Shown here in pieces: positions 22,766 through 33,554 of a stretch of DNA of 64,000 bases. The notes beneath the pieces are model-generated. The model made no database searches. It was given only the letters and a program-made list of their open reading frames with translations, and was not told where the DNA came from. This stretch comes from Clavelina lepadiformis (Eukaryota > Chordata > Ascidiacea > Aplousobranchia > Clavelinidae), in assembly GCF_947623445.1 (NCBI RefSeq), contig NC_135242.1, forward strand, positions 19,468,001 through 19,532,000. The letters are read 5' to 3'. The position numbers were made by a program, and so were the translations under genes. How positions within the stretch are numbered: the stretch's first letter is position 1; every line of letters begins with the position of its first letter.

Positions 22766-24421
22766 TGTTTTTTGCATGAAGGTTTTGTAATTATGTAGAA
22801 TGGACACATTTCTTACTTTATTTCACATATTTTACATGCTGTGTAAGCCTTTCAAGTTATTATCATCTACCTGTAGCAGTGTAGATATTTGTTTTATACA
22901 TTCCCGGATATTATTGTTGGTTTGCGATGTCATGCGTTGTGCATTATATAGAATTTTGTATGTCTTGAACGTATAAAACATGCGCTTTTAAACATAGTAC
23001 ATAAATGTGAATTTGTTCAGTGTTAACAACCTGTTTTCAAAATTTGTAAAATGTTTGCACTTTCTGCATTAAGCAGTTTACTGAATACAACCAAAGAGAA
23101 TACAGTAAACCTCACATGTAACGGACAAGTCAATATCAGCAGTAGTGTTACATATCGTATTGATTCTTGGCACAACCTGCAGGCTTACTGAGCTTGCTCA
23201 TCTTAGTTAATGTACTTTGGAGGTATAATCAAGACAATCAATTTTATATTGGTAGTAGTTTCAAGGAATGATTCCATATAAACTGGTAGAAATCACAGTT
23301 GCAAATAAACCAAAAAAGTTTTACAATGTATGAGCTTTTAGTTGTGATAGTTTACTTTGTGATATTGTATCTTAAATGGAAAAATATTTCTTGGTTATCT
23401 TGAAGTACCATCCGGTCCAAAAGTTTTATTTGATTTATAAAGTTGTCTGTTACGTGTGAGGCTTACTGAACACCAGTTTTAGTATACTTAAGTGCATTTT
23501 TCAGTTGTTATTGGGAACCCTACAATAATCAACATTACCAGGAACAGCGTTGGAAATAAGGCAAGCCCTTACACATCTATGCACTTATGGACAAATTATT
23601 GTGTTAAACAAATAAATAGCACAGTGATTTATTAACTCTGTATCAATCTTGGTATAACAATGAAAAACGTATATATGCTATATTTATCATTTTCATTGGT
23701 TTAGTTTTTACCTTGTTTTGCTCATACTTCCAAACTTTGTGGTACCTAAATTTATTTAATTAAGTTACCTAAGCGAATAGGTGTTGTAATGCGTGTTGCA
23801 ATGTGTTACTTTTATTATGTGCTCCTTAATATGCAGATATATTTTAAAGCTGTTGGTGAGTTACTTGCATCAAAAATTAAACAATACTCGTTGCAGAACC
23901 ATTTTCTTATTGACATGTGATGTAAAACTTCATCGCTAGGTAGCTTGTTTAAAAGTTTTTATTGCTTTTTCTAATATACAAAAACATGCCACTCCCATTT
24001 TTCATGTTCAAGCAAGGATTTCAAAGATATTTTAAAAATCCCTATTTATCTTCAACTATTTTGTAATTGCAAATGGTTGTTAGTTGTTTGCAACATCTAA
24101 ATATTTAAATTTAGCATTACATGTTGAATATTTGAAGAAATGCCATTTCGTTTAAATTCATGTGGTGCATCTTTTCAAAAAAATATATACAGTGTGAATT
24201 AAACAAAGTACACTTTCATATAGCTAGCTAATCCTCATATGAAGTAAAAATGCTCTGAAGAGTTTTAATTTTTAGTTTCTCTGTTTTTGCCAAAAAATTA
24301 TTGCAGCCAGAACTGCTAATACAGTCTCTTCCACTGCTGTACTATATGTCGTTACTTTTATGTCTTCATATTCAGTTGACGACTTCTTTTCAAATACCAT
24401 TCTTTGTTTTATCTACACAGA
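22766..24421. other. Intergenic region between convergent ceramidase and IL-17R-like genes
   Basis: No coding sequence is seen. It contains the 3' untranslated region of ceramidase set B; possible poly(A) signals include AATAAA at 23304-23309. It also holds the 3' region of the minus-strand receptor gene. Confidence 0.55.
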
Positions 24422-25600
24422 CTACATACATGCTTCTATACAGGTTTTAAGTTTTGGTCCATTTTTTGTTGTGTCGTAGTTTTCGAAAGAAGCTCTGGCA
24501 GCTTGAAGTCTCCCACCAGGCCTGTAACGTTCCTTGTTACATAACAAAAAATACAGACTTTCAATATCATTCATGAGCAAGAATGATCGAGACATATGAC
24601 TAAGTAGTGCTTGAGGAATGTCACTTTCAGAACAATAGCTGAAATATGCAAAAATATACTTCTTAAGGTTGTTACCACAAAAAATGTCCCGCTGTATTTG
24701 TTTTATTACGGGTGTAAACATGTCTTCATTTTCAATGGTATTTTCTGAATTTATCCTTTCCCAGGTCTGGTTAGCAACTGGCGACCAAATTACAAGTATT
24801 TTGTTTGCTTCTTGGATGCTTTTATATAACCAGTCAGTCCAAGATTTGCTTACTTTTTGCTGTTCCCATAAATGAAGTATAACTTGAAACCCTAGATCTT
24901 CTTGCAAATACTTGGCAAAGGTCTCTGTGACTTCCACATGTTCTTTGCTATCCTCAGAAAAAACAATGTAAAGTTTAACTTCTTCTTCAGTTACTGGTTG
25001 CTGTATCAGGTTTATTTCATCTGGTGTGAACTGATTGCTGCTACTTTGTGCTGGATTTTTGCACTTTCTAATTAGTGGAATTGTGAAAATTGCGATAAGC
25101 AAAAAACACATGAAACTAGTTACTCCAATTATAATTGAGTCCCAGTAATTGTTTTCTTTGCCATATGTTAACGATTTGCCACTTTCAGTTGTCCTGAAAA
25201 CAGTTTTTAGTGTTGTATAGCTTTTACTGTTGCCTTCTGTGCAATTTTTTAAATCAAATGCAAATCGATGTCTGATTTGCTTTGTACTCCATGTATACAG
25301 TTCATATTCTCGATTAAGGTCTTTCACCTGTATCATAATTTCCCCTCCCAGTGCTTGATTTTCTTTATATAGCAAATCTTCTGTTTCATTTGGTATCCAC
25401 AATGTAGCTGTGTTGCCATTTCCTTTTGGAACCCTATATGTTATTAGAACACTTTTGTTTTGGCAGAAAGTTTGGCTGATAACTGTTGTGAATTGTTGTT
25501 GCATACCAAAACTTACTGCAATAAGTATAATATACACTATCCATATTTGTGGAGTCTGTTTAACTATTGCTTTCAGCGGACTTTGTCCATTAATATTCAT
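24422..25600 (-). CDS. Short IL-17 receptor-like protein with SEFIR domain
   Basis: A single uninterrupted exon encodes 392 residues from an ATG at 25600. A hydrophobic N-terminal segment (WIVYIILIAVSFG) serves as signal peptide or anchor. The ectodomain is only about 120 residues and resembles the membrane-proximal FN3-like domain of IL-17 receptors (FCQNKSVLITYRVP). One membrane helix is at about 155-177. A cytoplasmic SEFIR domain follows at about 208-355, with LYIVFSEDSKEHVEV, YLQEDLGFQV and ILVIWSP. In the family, SEFIR binds the adaptor Act1/CIKS through homotypic contact and leads to NF-kB and MAPK signalling. This protein lacks the first ectodomain module of the long paralogues at 33555 and 42002 and has almost no tail after SEFIR. 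Its ligand is unknown. Confidence 0.85.
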   Translation of the reverse strand: MNINGQSPLKAIVKQTPQIWIVYIILIAVSFGMQQQFTTVISQTFCQNKSVLITYRVPKGNGNTATLWIPNETEDLLYKENQALGGEIMIQVKDLNREYELYTWSTKQIRHRFAFDLKNCTEGNSKSYTTLKTVFRTTESGKSLTYGKENNYWDSIIIGVTSFMCFLLIAIFTIPLIRKCKNPAQSSSNQFTPDEINLIQQPVTEEEVKLYIVFSEDSKEHVEVTETFAKYLQEDLGFQVILHLWEQQKVSKSWTDWLYKSIQEANKILVIWSPVANQTWERINSENTIENEDMFTPVIKQIQRDIFCGNNLKKYIFAYFSYCSESDIPQALLSHMSRSFLLMNDIESLYFLLCNKERYRPGGRLQAARASFENYDTTKNGPKLKTCIEACM

Positions 25601-25786
25601 TCTTCTGTTTCAATTTTGCAATTCTTCCTCTCCTTTATGATGTAATAGAGCTTATGTTTGCTGAGATAATGGTTGGTAAAATATTAACTCACTCATAAAA
25701 GTTTATAGCCACATCATTAATCTATGTCATCAATTTCACTGCGCAGCCGCATACACAAGATGCACTCTACCACTTTTTTGTTGCAA

Positions 25787-26146
25787 TTAGCTTAGCATAA
25801 AGTAACCAAGTTTAGTTGTAATATACCCAAAAAAATGAAGTGAAAATGAACAAGGTATAAGCTTAAGTAAATCCAAAGGAACATCACTTTTTGAACAATA
25901 GTTGAAATACACAAAATAATATTTCTGCCTGTTTTTGTTTAAAATTAAATCTTTTTCTATTTGCTTTACAACTGGAGTAAACATGTCATTGGACCTGGGA
26001 ACAGATTCTGTATCGTACAAGAGTTCTTTTGCTCCAGGTGACCAAATTACAAGAATTTTGTCTGCTTCTTCCATTTTTTTGAACATCTACTTTTCATGGA
26101 TGTCCTCATGCTTCATATGTTTCTAGTTGCTCCCAAAGATGAAATA
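25787..26146 (-). pseudogene. SEFIR receptor fragment
   Basis: The minus strand carries about 80 codons matching the second half of the SEFIR domain of the neighbour at 26317 (ADKILVIWSPGAK, DMFTPVVKQIEKDL, YFNYCSKSDVP). Upstream, the expected LWEQLETYE region is present at about 26085-26146, but it is followed by a short insertion with a stop and a frame break. No ectodomain or membrane segment is found, and the 3' end runs into unrelated sequence. It is a decayed duplicate. Confidence 0.8.
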
Positions 26147-26316
26147 AAAATAAAACAAATACAAAATAATTCTAAGAAATTTTTTACGTGTGCAAAAAAC
26201 AGATGGAGCAAAGCAAGGGGCAAAAACTGATGATCTGACATAGTTTAGCAAACATTGGATTCCTGATGGCACCCGAAGGCCAAATATTTTCAACTTACAA
26301 TGTTATATCCTCAACC

Positions 26317-27831
26317 TCACATCAGATTTGTAGGCAAATTGTTAATGTCAGCAATCTTGTCCACAGGGTTTATTTCCATATCTATAGGAACTACATCTTG
26401 GATAGTCAGTTTATTTTCTGTTGTAGTTAAAAATTGATCATCTGTAGGAGGATAAAAAGCATGTGAAAATGTTCCTATAACAACATCTTTATTTGATTTA
26501 AACATTTTGTGGGTGTGACTTGTGGAATCATTTATTGTAACACTATGTCGTTTTATTACTTGGGAGAGAGAAGCTCTTTTGTACCATTCTCTGTTTTTAT
26601 TACAGAATAAGCTCATCGTTGCTAAGCTGTCCTTGAGTCGTTTCCCATTTTTTGTTGTAGCAGCAAACAAATTTGAAGGTGCTTTGTCTTCATGAACTTT
26701 TCTACCAGGCACATAATTTTCCTGGTTACCTAGCATAAAATATAATTTCTCAGCATCATCCATAAGTGAATATGTACAAGATACAAGCTCCAACAATTCC
26801 AAAGGTATGTCACTTTTTGAACAGTACTTGAAATATGCAAAGTAATATTTTTGTGCGTTTTTGTGACAAATAAAGTCTTTTTCTATTTGCTTTACGATTG
26901 GAGTAAACATGTCATAATTTTTTGAAAAGTTGTATGCATTGCACTTTTCCCAAAGGTCTTTAGCCCCAGGTGACCAAATCACAAGAATTTTGTCAGCTTC
27001 TTTCATTCTTTTAAACATCCACTGTTCTCGTGCTTCATATGTTTCTAGTTGCTCCCAGAGATGAATTTTTACAATAAATCCCAAGTCCTCTTGAAGGTAA
27101 CTTGCAAATATGTTTAAAATTTCCATATGTTTTTCATGTTCATCAGTGGAAATGATGTAGATCGTACCTTGCTTTTCATGGGTATTTTCTCTTTTTGCAA
27201 CAAATTCTGCATTTGTATTATTACATTGTTCTATATTGAGAAAAATTTCATTTTGTGACTGGATTTCGTTGCTCCTGGAACTGGATATTTTCATGTTTTT
27301 GTCTTTCTTGAGCGGTAAAAAGTACCAGTAAGCAAACACACGAAAGATTAATAACAAAACATAAATAATTAATGCAATCAAAACCCACACAAGATTTTCG
27401 GTAAAGGTTTTTGTTCTTACACCATGTCGCAAACCTTTTGAATCAGACTTTGTCTTAGTGTGAACATCATTATTGTTTCCAGGACAATGTTTCCAATCCA
27501 GGGCAGTTGCATACCTATGGTCAGATATTTTTGATCCATACATGATAATGGTGTATCTACTTGTAGCATTTTGTGCTTGAAATATAAATTGTCCTCGTGG
27601 AGGCTGGGATCGGAAATATTCTGAATATCCCATATCCCTATTGTTGTCTTCTTGAATTAGAAAATAGGCTCGGTCTCCGTACTTTTTTGGGACTTTGTAA
27701 CTGATTGACACACTTTTGTTTTGACAATAAAGTTTGTTTACTTGCAACCTGAACTGCTCTTGCATACATATGCTTGCTTTAATAGCTAAAAATATTTGGT
27801 ACATTATCAAAATTTTATTTGAAATGTACAT
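26317..27831 (-). CDS. Short IL-17 receptor-like protein with SEFIR domain and long tail
   Basis: An intronless frame of 504 residues starts at an ATG at 27831. It has an N-terminal hydrophobic segment to about residue 22 and one FN3-like ectodomain (LYCQNKSVSISYKVP). A membrane helix is at about 147-170. The SEFIR domain is at about 222-370 (GTIYIISTDEHEKH, YLQEDLGFIVKIHLWEQ, ADKILVIWSPGAK, PGRKVH). A roughly 100-residue cytoplasmic tail has no recognisable domain. The SEFIR-coding DNA (about 26690-27159) is nearly identical to 30080-30549 in the next paralogue, whereas ectodomain and membrane parts differ greatly. It probably works as a cytokine receptor chain at the plasma membrane; ligand and partner are not deducible. 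Confidence 0.88.
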   Translation of the reverse strand: MYISNKILIMYQIFLAIKASICMQEQFRLQVNKLYCQNKSVSISYKVPKKYGDRAYFLIQEDNNRDMGYSEYFRSQPPRGQFIFQAQNATSRYTIIMYGSKISDHRYATALDWKHCPGNNNDVHTKTKSDSKGLRHGVRTKTFTENLVWVLIALIIYVLLLIFRVFAYWYFLPLKKDKNMKISSSRSNEIQSQNEIFLNIEQCNNTNAEFVAKRENTHEKQGTIYIISTDEHEKHMEILNIFASYLQEDLGFIVKIHLWEQLETYEAREQWMFKRMKEADKILVIWSPGAKDLWEKCNAYNFSKNYDMFTPIVKQIEKDFICHKNAQKYYFAYFKYCSKSDIPLELLELVSCTYSLMDDAEKLYFMLGNQENYVPGRKVHEDKAPSNLFAATTKNGKRLKDSLATMSLFCNKNREWYKRASLSQVIKRHSVTINDSTSHTHKMFKSNKDVVIGTFSHAFYPPTDDQFLTTTENKLTIQDVVPIDMEINPVDKIADINNLPTNLM

Positions 27832-29735
27832 TGCAATGTTTCTTGCTCTTTAGCTCCTTCTTTATGTACTTCTCTGGTGTTTGTGCCAAAGCTGTTACCT
27901 GTTTTTCAATTTTTTAATGATAAAAATGTAGTTAATGGTTTTTTAAATATTGACATGAAGTTTATAGCTCTTTTGTTTGACATGGTCAAATCATTTATTC
28001 TTCAACATAACTTTGTTTGCCAAAGGATGTAAATAACCTTGTGTAAACACATATATGAAATCCGAACCATAGTAAATATTTTATTAGAAGTAACATTTTT
28101 AAAGCCTATTTTCGAAGAAAAGCTTTTTTGTAGTTTGAGCAACCCAAAGAAACTTTTCACCTTACGGAATTTTCTATAATTTAATAAAGTATAAATATCA
28201 AGAGAAAGGGCATCTGGAAAACATGGCTCAGCAATTTTTGTCAATAGTAGCAACAGTTCTTTTAATAATGTTGCAATATAATTTTCCTGGGTTTCTTTTG
28301 ACCTTTATAATATGTCGTTGTGAGCAATCATAAGATTGTGAATGTGTGCTGATTACCAATCAAACTTTAATTTAATATGGTACTTTAGAACAAACTGTAA
28401 CATATTTTTGTAGATGACATCAGAATATTCACTGTTAAGTTTATGAGGTACAAGTAATTTTTCTAGATTTGTGTTCATGAGCCCATAACTCAATAATGTC
28501 ATGAATCCAATAGTAGTATATTACTATTATATGAATTGGACGTAGTATCCATTTTTATAATTGTTTTATTGCTTACTAAATCATAAAATTAAAGTTTTGT
28601 TTAATGTGATGACGAATACTACTGTATAATACTAACAAGAACTCAGAAATTTCTATTGGTATGAATATGCAAGTAAGAGAATAGTTACTGTTTTAGCTAA
28701 ATCAGTAAACATTATGATTGTTTGCAAACTGTATGCACTCAAGTTATGTTTTTCAAATTTGAATTGTGCTTTATAGGCTAGATTACTCTGTAGAATGCCA
28801 GTCAATATCTTTTAAAAGGAATTTTTTACATGCATTTATATGGTTATTGGAGTATATTAACTGTGACATGTACGCAAACATATTTTAATTCAGAATTATG
28901 AAAAGTCGACTATTTTTTAATAAAGACAATAGATGCATGAGGTGTTTCATCATAATTCATAAGTCATCACATGTTTTGAAAGGAATTTGGCTAGTTTTTC
29001 TGGCATTACTTATTTATGCTTGATTTTATGTATTAGACATCATGCTATGCATCATCAACAAAAAGCAAAACCATGTTGGAAGTTGTTTGCAGACTTAATT
29101 CACCAACTCTTTTAAAAAATCAGGTTTTATTGACCTATTGTTTTGCCTCTATCTACGATCCTTTCCTATGCAACATACCTCATCATTTCCTCTTTATACA
29201 CTCTATACATCAGTTTCAATTAATTAATTATCTTTCAGTCATGCTACTTATCGAAATGAAACGTTTTGGTCACAAGACTTAAGAACTATTTATTGTGCGG
29301 CGTGTCAATATGTAATTATTTCTAACCCATTCTGTTGATTAAAAATGAATAAATAAATATGACTTTTAAAGATATTAAACTTTTTTCGTACAGATGCTGT
29401 TTTAAAAACGGTCGGTGTGTTAACAAAAGTAATATTAATCTAATTGCCTTCATTGTTCTTTTAACAACTTTGTGGTACCTAGATTTAAAGTAAGTTTCAG
29501 CCTTTTACAAATACTAGTAATCTAAATTCATGTGATACTGTTACATATAGTAGTTTTGACTGTCGGTTTGGAAAGATTTAATTGTGTAAAAATATGGAAA
29601 AACAAGTTGAGGCAAAACGTTTGTGAGTAACTTTGTTATGTGTCCAATTACCATCATCAATAATGTAAAGAAAATAATAAATTATTGTAATATAAATAAA
29701 TATAAACAATAATATATTACAACTCAACCTTGGAG
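27832..29735. other. Spacer between SEFIR receptor genes
   Basis: AT-rich sequence without a supportable gene. The longest frame on the minus strand (28002-28253) has no domain and no similarity to the neighbouring receptors. Confidence 0.5.
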
Positions 29736-29946
29736 TAGATTTGTATGCAAATTGTTAGTGTTTGCAGTCATGCCCATAAGGTTCATTTCCATATCCATGA
29801 GTTCTATACCTTGGACAGTAATCTTATTTCCATTTGTTGTCAAAAGTCACCATTTGTAGAAAGTTGAAAAAGCATACTATTGATTTAAACATTTTGTGAG
29901 GGTGACCTGTGGAATCATTTCTTGCAACACTGTCATAAAAGTTTTG
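29736..29946 (-). pseudogene. Decayed C-terminal tail region downstream of the truncated SEFIR receptor
   Basis: After the TAG that ends the neighbouring frame, the same frame continues with residues resembling the tail of the 26317 paralogue, including HPHKMFKS. Further down the DNA still resembles the paralogue's last 60 codons, with deletions and further stops. It is evidence that the gene once encoded a longer tail. Confidence 0.65.
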
Positions 29947-31110
29947 CTACAGTGACTTGAGGACACTCTTGTACCAATCTTTGTTTTTATTACACATCGA
30001 ATTCATTGTTGCCAAGCTGTCCTTGAGTCGTTTTTCACATTTGGTTGTAGTGGAATAAAAGTCAAAAGATGTTTTTTCATTATGAACTTTTCTACCAGGC
30101 ACATATTTTTCCTGGTTACTTAGCATAAAATATAATTTCTCAGCATCATCCATAAGTGAATATGTACAAGATACAAGCTCCAACAATTCCAAAGGTATGT
30201 CACTTTTTGAACAGTAGTTGAAATGTGCAAAGTAATATTTTTGTGCGTTTTTGTGACAAATAAGGTCTTTTTCTATTTGCTTTACGATTGGAGTAAACAT
30301 GTCATAATTTTTTGAAAAGTTGTATGCATTGCACTTTTCCCAAAGGTCTTTAGCCCCAGGTGACCAAATCACAAGAATTTTGTCAGCTTCTTTCATTCTT
30401 TTAAACATCCACTGTTCTCGTGTTTCATATGTTTCTAGTTGCTCCCAGAGATGAATTTTTACAATAAATCCCAAGTCCTCTTGAAGGTAACTTGCAAATA
30501 TGTTTAAAATTTCCATATGTTTTTCATGTTCATCAGTGGAAATGATGTAAAGTTTCGTTTGAATCCTGTTTTCAACGTCAGCTTCTGAACAGTGTGTTTT
30601 GTTGACCAAATTTTGCCTACTTATAGAGTAGCCAAGACAAATCACGATGAAAACAAGTGAAGTGCATATCGCTAATATGATATAGATCCGGTGATGTTCA
30701 TTTTGGTCAATATATTCAGTTGACAAGTTGAGTTGATATTTTGATATATTCTGAACTTTGCAATCAAAGGTTTGTCGTTTTCTTTTGTAATATTTTTCTG
30801 AGCCCCATAAAACAAAAGTATATGTTACTGTAAAATCTTCTACTTCAAATATTTTCTGTCCCTTAGATGGCCAGTTGTTTTCACTCCACAATTCTTCTTC
30901 TGGTTTAAATTGTATGCTTTTTCCTTTAACAATAAGCAGAGTTGCAGTATCTCCATATTCTTGAGGAACATTATAAAAAAGTAAAACCTTTTTATCTCTG
31001 CAAAATGTCCTGTTCACTTCTACTTGGATCTTTGTCTGCGTGGTTGCACTTGTTGTTTTGTAAGTAAACATGCACACTGCACAAATTATTGGCAGGTACT
31101 TGATATGCAT
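29947..31110 (-). CDS. Short IL-17 receptor-like protein, truncated tail
   Basis: The first ATG giving a signal peptide (MHIKYLPIICAVCMF) is at 31110; the frame is open further upstream but only from a TTG. The product is about 387 residues and intronless. Parts in order: signal peptide, one FN3-like ectodomain (TFCRDKKVLLFYNVP), a membrane helix at about 142-162 (IYIILAICTSLVFIVICLG), and a SEFIR domain at about 186-335. The SEFIR part is almost the same as in the 26317 gene. The frame ends at a TAG after VLKSL, where the paralogue has about 75 more residues, and the lost tail survives as decayed DNA at 29736-29946. It probably remains a signalling receptor because SEFIR is complete. Confidence 0.85.
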   Translation of the reverse strand: MHIKYLPIICAVCMFTYKTTSATTQTKIQVEVNRTFCRDKKVLLFYNVPQEYGDTATLLIVKGKSIQFKPEEELWSENNWPSKGQKIFEVEDFTVTYTFVLWGSEKYYKRKRQTFDCKVQNISKYQLNLSTEYIDQNEHHRIYIILAICTSLVFIVICLGYSISRQNLVNKTHCSEADVENRIQTKLYIISTDEHEKHMEILNIFASYLQEDLGFIVKIHLWEQLETYETREQWMFKRMKEADKILVIWSPGAKDLWEKCNAYNFSKNYDMFTPIVKQIEKDLICHKNAQKYYFAHFNYCSKSDIPLELLELVSCTYSLMDDAEKLYFMLSNQEKYVPGRKVHNEKTSFDFYSTTTKCEKRLKDSLATMNSMCNKNKDWYKSVLKSL

Positions 31111-31263
31111 ATATCTCTTCCTGAACTTCCAGGTCTGTTCTTGTAAATTGATATTCTTCTGTTTATTCTGTTGGATGTTTCCAACTTTGTCTGTGTAATC
31201 ATTTCTGTTAATATGATGATATGTTGTTGTGAAGTATTTTTTATATAAGTAGATTGATAACAA

Positions 31264-33554
31264 CAGTTAATCTTTAACAAACTGCTATTGCAATCAACTT
31301 TCCACAGCGTGCTGTGTAAGTACTTAGATTTATGGTAAATACACGTGGCATCCATGAAGAGGTTGTGTGATGGAACTAAGCACACAATTATCCATCTATA
31401 TAAGTACGTATAGTGTTTGCTTTGGATCGCGTGGATACGATTCACATTTTTGTTAAGGTGTTATGACTGAATCCAATATGTTGACAACTTTTAGAGTACC
31501 TCTTACTTTTTTAATAATTAATTAAGTTTGGCAAACACTAATTTAAAGTACTGATGACTTAAAGTACAGTTATTTTAACAAAATGTCAATATTTGTTCAA
31601 GCTCTTGTGAAAGCACGCAATGATAAATTGAACACACAAATGCTGCAATGATAAATTTCAAAACGAATATGATAGATAGTATGGGTTACAATAAAGGATT
31701 TTGTGTTGCTTGTATGCCTAACAGCCAGCTACATTTATTCAGTGGTTATTTGATGAACTTTAATCAATATAAATCAGGAAACTAATCAATAATTTACTTT
31801 GAGTTTGGTATCCACCCTTAAACTTTCATTGCTAAAGCACCATCACTTCTACCTTTCTCTAAATTGTTGTGCTATACTAATGATTAGCTCTACATTTTTG
31901 CTCCCTCAGTTAATGCCAAGAAAAATAGAATATGATACATTAAATAAGTAAATTTTTAACAATGCATTTTTTAACTTTCCTTGAGCTAATTAAAATTAAA
32001 TGCAGATTACAACAGGTGCTAATGTGAGTAAGCGTGCATGATTTAGCCTTTTTATTTAGTCTCACCCGTAATTTTGCAGTGCTTATTTTAGCAAAGGAAC
32101 TGATAGATTGTATTTGCTGTATTTGCAGGAAAATGAAGCAAAGAAATGTTTTGTGTTATTTTATTTGATTTGTTTTACAGTAGTTGAAATTATGCATAAT
32201 TTTTGCAACAATTGCTGTTTACTAGTTAGGTTTAAATTCTGTAGCACATGAACCAAAACATAAAAATCAGCAATTGCCAACAACCAAAAATGAAACACGT
32301 GAAGCAACCACGTCAGTGGCATATTACTTCCTACACCCACATACTTTAGCATGCCATGATAAAACAATTATTTAAATAACCATTTCCTGCTTATAGATAA
32401 ACACAAAAATAGAATGTAGGTCATTTTAATCTACCAATACGTTGTTTCAAGTGAACATACATTGCTTTCATTACATTGTCATTTCTGGGGCTTGATATAT
32501 TTTTTATGTCTATAGTGCTACTTTGTGGGACTCCTGGCAGTCAAATATTCTGATATAATATCTCCTTTTTTGATAGCTTAGTGGTTACCTTTTTTCCAAC
32601 CTGTGCAGTTTGTGCTCTGTTGCCCTAAAATAATAATTAGCATGTAGATGGAACCACAAGTAGATTGTTTTATTAAAGCAGTGATATTTATTTCACACCA
32701 GTTTTGCAAGTCATGTATTACAATAGTCAAGTAGCAATGGTCAAGTATTAATATTATATACAATGTTTTTACACCACTTTGACAAAAAATCACAGAAATG
32801 CTGGACTTAAACACAGAATATATATTCGATGGCAAAGAATATACACTTTACTTGTGGCTACTGTGGTAATGTGCCACTTCTCGTAATAACTAAACTTTTA
32901 TAGTGCAATATAAGTTAGTAAACAACACTACAACAAATGGGGGCTTAGAATTGAAGAACATGCAAATTATAAACAGTGAAAAAACTGACATAACCGTGAG
33001 TTGGACATATTGGCTTTGAAATTGACAACAACAAAGGTAAATAATAAGCATTGATATAAATGACACAGTGTATAGATTTTGTGCATACTGAGACTGAGTC
33101 AAAATCATAGATAATAATTATATCCTTCAAGAAAAGCATAAAACATGACATATAGAGCAAATGACAAGCTAGGAAATAGCACTTAACAAACACAATTCTG
33201 AAAACAAAGAAAGTGCTGGATAACTAGAATTAATCATTAAAGAGTTAATTCTATTATTAAAATAAATGCTGCAAATATTTTATCCTAAGTTAAATGAGAC
33301 ATTCTAGTGCTTTCATCTAAAACCAAAAATTACCACTGAAAGTGGAAAACGGAAAGCATCAGTGATTTGTGAGATCTACTATATAGAAGGTCTTTCACAG
33401 AAAATAAAAATCAGTTATTAGTATGCGAGAGGTAAAGAACATGTAAACCAAAAGCATAAAGCATACACATAAAATATGTGATTTGACAAGTGTGCATGTT
33501 TGTGTCCAGTGAATTAAAAACATTTAATGTTGAAATTTGTGGAAAAATTGTTGA
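31264..33554. other. Spacer between short and long SEFIR receptor genes
   Basis: I see no gene here. Several open frames of 70-85 codons on the minus strand have low-complexity, hydrophobic translations typical of AT-rich non-coding DNA. Confidence 0.5.
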
